From Cyanobium sp. CACIAM 14 (GTDB taxonomy: Bacteria; Cyanobacteriota; Cyanobacteriia; PCC-6307; Cyanobiaceae), in contig JMRP01000023.1 in assembly GCA_000708525.1 (NCBI GenBank), forward strand, positions 1 to 44,587: a stretch of 44,587 bases of DNA. The letters run 5' to 3'. This document shows positions 42,417-44,587 of the stretch, piece after piece (the first letter of the stretch is position 1; every line of letters begins with the position of its first letter). The position numbers and the translations under genes were made by a program. Under the pieces are notes generated by a model, which saw only the letters and a program-made list of their open reading frames with translations, was not told the origin of the DNA and did not search any database.

Positions 42417-43379
42417 GTGAACGAAGCGGCGATGGCGGCGGGCAGGGTGCTGGTGGTGGGGGGGACCCACGGCAACGAACGCAACGCGCCCTGGTTGCTG
42501 GAGGCCTGGCAGCGGCGCCCGACGCTGCTGCGCCGCAGCGGTCTCGCTCTGGAACTGGTGCTGGGCAACCCCGCCGCCCATGCCGCCGGGGTGCGCTACC
42601 TCGATCGCGACCTCAACCGCAGTTTCGTGCCCGAGCAGCTGGACGCGGCCGACCCGGGCGACCGGGAGCAGCAGCGGGCCCGCGACCTGCTGATCCGTCA
42701 TGGCCCGAGGGGCGATGCCCCCTGCCTGGTGGTCCTCGATCTGCACAGCACCACCGCCGCCATGGGCAACAGCCTGGTGGTCTACGGCCGCAGGCCGGCC
42801 GATCTGGCCCTGGCCGCAGCCCTCCAGCAACGGCTGGGTCTGCCCATCTATCTGCACGAGCACGACCCGGAGCAGACCGGGTACCTGGTGGAGTCCTGGC
42901 CCTGCGGGCTGGTGGTGGAGGTGGGCCCCGTGCCCCAGGGCGTGATCAACGCCACGATCTGCCGTCAGAGCCAGCTGGCTCTGGAGGCCGCCCTGGCGGT
43001 GCTGGCCGAGGCCAGGGCAGGGGAGCTGGGTCAGCCGGCGGACCTGGTGGTGCACCGCCACCTGGGCAGCCTCGATCTGCCGCGCCATGGGGATGGCTCG
43101 CCGGCGGCGGTGGTGCATCCCGAGCGCCAGCACCGCGACTGGCGGCCGATCGCCGCCGGAGACCCCCTCTTCCTCACGGCGGAGGGCACCACGATCGCGT
43201 TTCATCCGACGGCGGATCAGGGGCCGCAGCCGGTGTGGGCGGTGTTCATCAACGAAGCGGCCTATGGCGAGAAGGGCATCGCCCTGAGCTTCACCCGACG
43301 CGAGAGCTGGCCGGTGCGACCGCAGTGGGGCCAGGCGCTGGTGGACCTGGCCCGGGACCTGGAGGAGGAGTCCCTCTGA
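42417..43379 (+). CDS. Aspartoacylase / succinylglutamate desuccinylase family protein
   Basis: 320 residues from GTG 42417, which has GGAG 5 bases upstream; ATG 42432 gives a start closer to the conserved [13 protein letters not shown], and an ATG at 42369 is possible but overlaps the divergent GST start. Zinc ligands in GTHGNE (His, Glu) and the later His in [30 protein letters not shown] and the catalytic Glu region [10 protein letters not shown] are intact. It is annotated as aspartoacylase in cyanobacteria, hydrolysing N-acyl amino acids; the natural substrate is unknown. Confidence 0.9.
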   Translation: MNEAAMAAGRVLVVGGTHGNERNAPWLLEAWQRRPTLLRRSGLALELVLGNPAAHAAGVRYLDRDLNRSFVPEQLDAADPGDREQQRARDLLIRHGPRGDAPCLVVLDLHSTTAAMGNSLVVYGRRPADLALAAALQQRLGLPIYLHEHDPEQTGYLVESWPCGLVVEVGPVPQGVINATICRQSQLALEAALAVLAEARAGELGQPADLVVHRHLGSLDLPRHGDGSPAAVVHPERQHRDWRPIAAGDPLFLTAEGTTIAFHPTADQGPQPVWAVFINEAAYGEKGIALSFTRRESWPVRPQWGQALVDLARDLEEESL

Positions 43380-43396
43380 AGGGGGCTCGGCGCCCC

Positions 43397-43819
43397 TCAG
43401 GGGGTCGGCGCCGGGGATGGAGTGGCGCCCGAGGTTCGGGGTGGGCCGTTGTAGAGCACGCTCAGCACCTGGCGACCATCGGGGGCGATCAGGATCTCGG
43501 TCTCCACGGTGGGCGGCAGGCCCGCCTGCGCAGCTCCCGGGGGAGCGCCGTGGAAGCGGAACAGGAAGCCCTCCGGGCCGGAGCGCACCAGGCAGTCCCC
43601 ACCGCTGAGCTGGAACATGCAAGCCGCGGCCCGGTAGTGGCCCAGGCCACCGTTGATCACCTCGGCCCGCATGCGGGCGAGATTGGCGGCACGGCCTCGC
43701 TGGAACGCCTGCTCCTGGGTGATCTGAGCCCGGGCCGGGGCGGTGGCTCCCTGGGCGGGGCCCAGCAGCAGTGCCAGGCAGCCCAGGAGGGGCCGGAAGC
43801 GGGACAAGGACATGGTCAT
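43397..43819 (-). CDS. Small secreted protein of unknown function
   Basis: 140 residues from ATG 43819. The N-terminus is a Sec signal peptide (core PLLGCLALLLGPAQG, cleavage about ARA-QI). The mature protein has a pair of cysteines (AACMFQLSGGDC) and a final acidic-to-Pro-rich tail (GATPSPAPTP). Its ATG overlaps the upstream lipoprotein stop (43816-43819), so they are coupled. No family recognised. Confidence 0.7.
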   Translation of the reverse strand: MTMSLSRFRPLLGCLALLLGPAQGATAPARAQITQEQAFQRGRAANLARMRAEVINGGLGHYRAAACMFQLSGGDCLVRSGPEGFLFRFHGAPPGAAQAGLPPTVETEILIAPDGRQVLSVLYNGPPRTSGATPSPAPTP

Positions 43820-44178
43820 CCGCAGACGAGAGTGGTCTGTTCCTTGGTGCAGGGAAGGTCGGTCTTGCTCCCGTCGGCCCAGTAGATGCGCAGCCGATCG
43901 TCGTCGGTGTCGGTGCGCAGGGTGAGGGACTTGATCACCCCGGCGGGGGGCTTGCCGGCCCTGTCGGCCGGGTCGGCGCGCAGCTCGGGTCTGTTCAGCC
44001 GCTCCTCCAGTTGCTGGATCTTCAGCTCCAGCTGGTTGATCCGCTGGCTCTCGGGGCTGGGCCGACCCTGGCAGCCCACCACGAGCAGGGGCAGCAGTGA
44101 CAGGAGTGGTGCCAGACGGCGCAGGCGCCATCGGTGGGGACGCCGGTGCTGGGGGAAGAGCGGCGAACGCGGGAGCAT
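43816..44178 (-). CDS. Small lipoprotein with coiled coil
   Basis: 120 residues. N-terminal basic region, hydrophobic core LLSLLPLLVV and lipobox VVGC, Cys36. Residues ~45-65 form a short coiled coil (RINQLELKIQQLEERLN), the rest ends with TKEQTTLVCG. It is first in a two-gene coupled operon with the secreted protein. Function unknown. Confidence 0.7.
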   Translation of the reverse strand: MLPRSPLFPQHRRPHRWRLRRLAPLLSLLPLLVVGCQGRPSPESQRINQLELKIQQLEERLNRPELRADPADRAGKPPAGVIKSLTLRTDTDDDRLRIYWADGSKTDLPCTKEQTTLVCG

Positions 44179-44293
44179 CGGCGGAGGGCGTGACGACCGG
44201 GCAACTCACCTCCTAGCAGCACCGAGGGGGACGGGCCAGGCGGAGGGCTCAGCTTCTCTTCATGAACGTCGGGTCACATCCCGCAACATTCTG

Positions 44294-44300
44294 TTACCAT
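44294..44300 (+). promoter_or_regulatory. Candidate -10 element of psbA
   Basis: TTACCAT preceded by TG (extended -10), 96 bases before the ATG. A good -35 is not visible, and other psbA promoters in this clade would be needed to judge it. Confidence 0.3.
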
Positions 44301-44395
44301 GGCTGCAGTGAGGTCCCGCGAAGGGCTCTCGCTTCTACCTACGCCAAGAGCCTGCACCACAGGTCCAGTTGCTTACGGCACTTCCCCCTGCACTC

Positions 44396-44587
44396 ATGAC
44401 CGCCACTCTCCAACAGCGCTCCGGCGCCTCGGTGTGGAACCAGTTCTGTGAGTGGGTCACCTCCACCAACAACCGGCTGTACGTCGGTTGGTTCGGTGTG
44501 CTGATGATCCCCACTCTGCTGGCCGCCACCACCTGCTTCATCGTCGCCTTCATCGCGGCGCCCCCCGTCGACATCGACGGCATCCGC
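44396..44587 (+). CDS. psbA: Photosystem II D1 protein, 5' part
   Basis: The first 64 codons, ending exactly at the window edge: [20 protein letters not shown], then [18 protein letters not shown] and PPVDIDGIR, leading to the first transmembrane helix. D1 binds most redox cofactors of photosystem II. The region that separates low-light and high-light isoforms (residue 130) is outside the window. The 217 bases upstream are gene-free and include a candidate -10. Confidence 0.97.
   Translation, partial: MTATLQQRSGASVWNQFCEWVTSTNNRLYVGWFGVLMIPTLLAATTCFIVAFIAAPPVDIDGIR

Overview
This is a GC-rich (by eye close to 70%) chromosomal segment of a unicellular picocyanobacterium of the Cyanobium/Synechococcus type. 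The evidence is psbX beside ycf66, a YggT/Ycf19 protein, a high-light-inducible protein, CP12, the start of psbA, and a two-piece (circularly permuted) tmRNA whose tag reads ANNIVRFSRQAAPVAA, a form described for alpha-cyanobacteria. I see no insertion sequence, integrase, CRISPR array or rRNA. Genes are tightly packed, with many 4-base ATGA/GTGA overlaps and several TTG starts.

Layout. 1-5.5 kb: 3' part of an aldolase/short-chain dehydrogenase fusion, then on the minus strand a frameshifted S9 peptidase coupled to a GltS-type transporter, then peptide deformylase and a small membrane protein. 5.6-9 kb: a secreted DUF3747 protein, rpsU, a small basic-ended protein, a frameshifted comM and a HIT protein. 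9-14 kb: an SbmA/YddA-like ABC transporter with a high-light-inducible protein, two overlapping repeat-type lipoproteins, ycf66, psbX and a YggT protein. 14-23.6 kb: accC, tRNA-Leu(GAG), an LpxB-like glycosyltransferase, msrB, a PRC-barrel protein, smc, and a DUF883/holin-like membrane pair.

23.6-30.4 kb looks the most accessory. It holds a subtilisin-like protease with a P domain, a divergent gene for a membrane-anchored protein resembling the protease prodomain, an RlmL-type methyltransferase, the permuted ssrA, a secreted protein with a PEP-CTERM-like tail, a PilZ protein in a visibly less GC-rich stretch, and a secreted thioredoxin-like protein. 30.5-37.8 kb returns to housekeeping genes: frameshifted dnaJ-like gene, hemB, a VOC protein coupled to mutS2, a MalK-type ATPase divergent from obgE. 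37.9-44.6 kb: CP12, a hypothetical, a translationally coupled ABC-F / DUF2301 / glutathionyl-hydroquinone-reductase-like operon, an aspartoacylase-family gene, a secreted protein plus lipoprotein pair, and the first 64 codons of psbA.

Two points deserve most attention. One is the divergent protease / stand-alone prodomain-like pair at 23608-26542, which may be a protease with its own chaperone, anchor or inhibitor. The other is that three genes (S9 peptidase, comM, dnaJ-like) are each exactly one base short of an open frame, the breaks lying in or beside G/C runs. That pattern suggests sequence errors rather than three independent pseudogenes, but cannot be settled from the window alone.
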